Source: Rhizobium sp. ASV8
GTDB taxonomy: Bacteria > Pseudomonadota > Alphaproteobacteria > Rhizobiales > Rhizobiaceae
Reading direction: 5' to 3'
NCBI RefSeq assembly: GCF_016429255.1
Contig: NZ_JAELUG010000014.1
Coordinates: 1-64,000 of the forward strand
Length of the DNA stretch: 64,000 nt
In this document: in pieces, positions 63,856-64,000 of the stretch
Position numbering within the stretch: position 1 is the stretch's first letter
Layout: each line of letters opens with the position of its first letter
Translations under genes and position numbers: made by a program
Notes under the pieces: generated by a model
What the model saw: only the letters and a program-made list of their open reading frames with translations
What the model was told of the DNA's origin: nothing
Database searches by the model: none

Positions 63856-64000
63856 TTAGTTCAGCTTGGTCTTCACTTCATTGACAGCGTCATTGAAGAG
63901 ACCGGTCTGAACGCTTCCACCGGCCTTTTTTGCGAGCACGGTTTCGGCGGCAGCGATTGCCAGATCAACGGCAGCGGAGCGAACCGCCTTCATCGCATCG
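63856..64000 (-). CDS. atpF: F0F1 ATP synthase subunit b, C-terminal part
   Basis: The last 47 codons of a gene that continues beyond the window, ending in TAA at 63856-63858. The visible end AVRSAAVDLAIAAAETVLAKK followed by a short tail ending KLN is typical of the peripheral-stalk subunit b or b' C-terminus, with the alanine-rich helix that binds delta. A strong terminator follows, as expected for the last gene of the rhizobial atpIBE-b'-b operon. Whether it is b or b' cannot be told from this fragment. Confidence 0.75.
   Translation of the reverse strand, partial: DAMKAVRSAAVDLAIAAAETVLAKKAGGSVQTGLFNDAVNEVKTKLN

Overview
The window is GC-rich chromosomal DNA from an alphaproteobacterium, most likely Rhizobiaceae (Rhizobium or a close relative). 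The case rests on several rhizobial family markers: BioMNY, a BA14K-family protein, a DUF1217 protein, DUF6101, an HPE1-like secreted protein and GbcAB demethylase. Palindromic mosaic intergenic repeats typical of rhizobia are scattered through it, and a CtrA-type box (TTAA-N7-TTAA) and an alphaproteobacterial LexA-type box (GTTC-N7-GTTC) are present. No rRNA, tRNA, CRISPR array, prophage, integrase or insertion sequence was recognised. It reads as conserved core chromosome rather than a genomic island.

Layout. 1-4435: end of a biotin ECF transporter operon (bioMNY), a hotdog thioesterase, an HDAC-family amidohydrolase overlapping xseB, and a pirin. 4561-9125: dxs, repeats, a GAF-GGDEF cyclase and a DUF4424 protein. 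9238-15157: tlyA and a TrmA-family RNA methyltransferase (overlapping), a crotonase/acyl-CoA dehydrogenase pair and a CorA-type transporter. 15288-24897: BA14K protein, GH25 muramidase with a CtrA box, gbcAB, an ACT protein, a DUF6656-like protein, Sua5, an FAD oxidase, and a GntR regulator divergent from a MOSC gene across a perfect 20-bp palindrome. 24977-34646: a membrane-anchorless FtsK, a seven-unit DUF1217 repeat protein, DUF6101, GNAT, ubiA, a MipA/OmpV barrel and a lipoprotein. 34744-42801: cfa, tex, purD, HPE1-like protein and a chemoreceptor. 42872-53870, all on the minus strand: sppA, a small membrane protein, glyQ, lemA, a class I-like aroA, two tandem DUF2207 proteins, glyS and DUF523. 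53978-64000: TrmN6-like and DUF2007 genes divergent from a polyprenyl synthase, a TPR protein, ispE, moaB, a secreted protein whose ribosome binding site lies in a hairpin, a short GT2, an SPL-type radical SAM protein with a LexA-type box, rnhB, an APH-family kinase and the 3' end of atpF.

How genes work together. dxs and ispE are early steps of the MEP pathway, the polyprenyl synthase makes the long prenyl chain, and UbiA attaches such a chain to 4-hydroxybenzoate for ubiquinone. glyQ and glyS encode the two subunits of glycyl-tRNA synthetase but are separated by an envelope module (LemA plus two DUF2207 proteins) and aroA. GbcA and GbcB form a Rieske demethylase with its reductase.

No clearly new defence or mobile system was found. 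The most testable observations are regulatory: the LexA-type box before the radical SAM gene, the hairpin over the start of 59607-59921, the CtrA box before the GH25 gene, the GntR palindrome, and the family of mosaic repeats. The most unusual proteins are the DUF1217 repeat protein, the GH25 enzyme with DxD in place of DxE, and the FtsK without membrane anchor.
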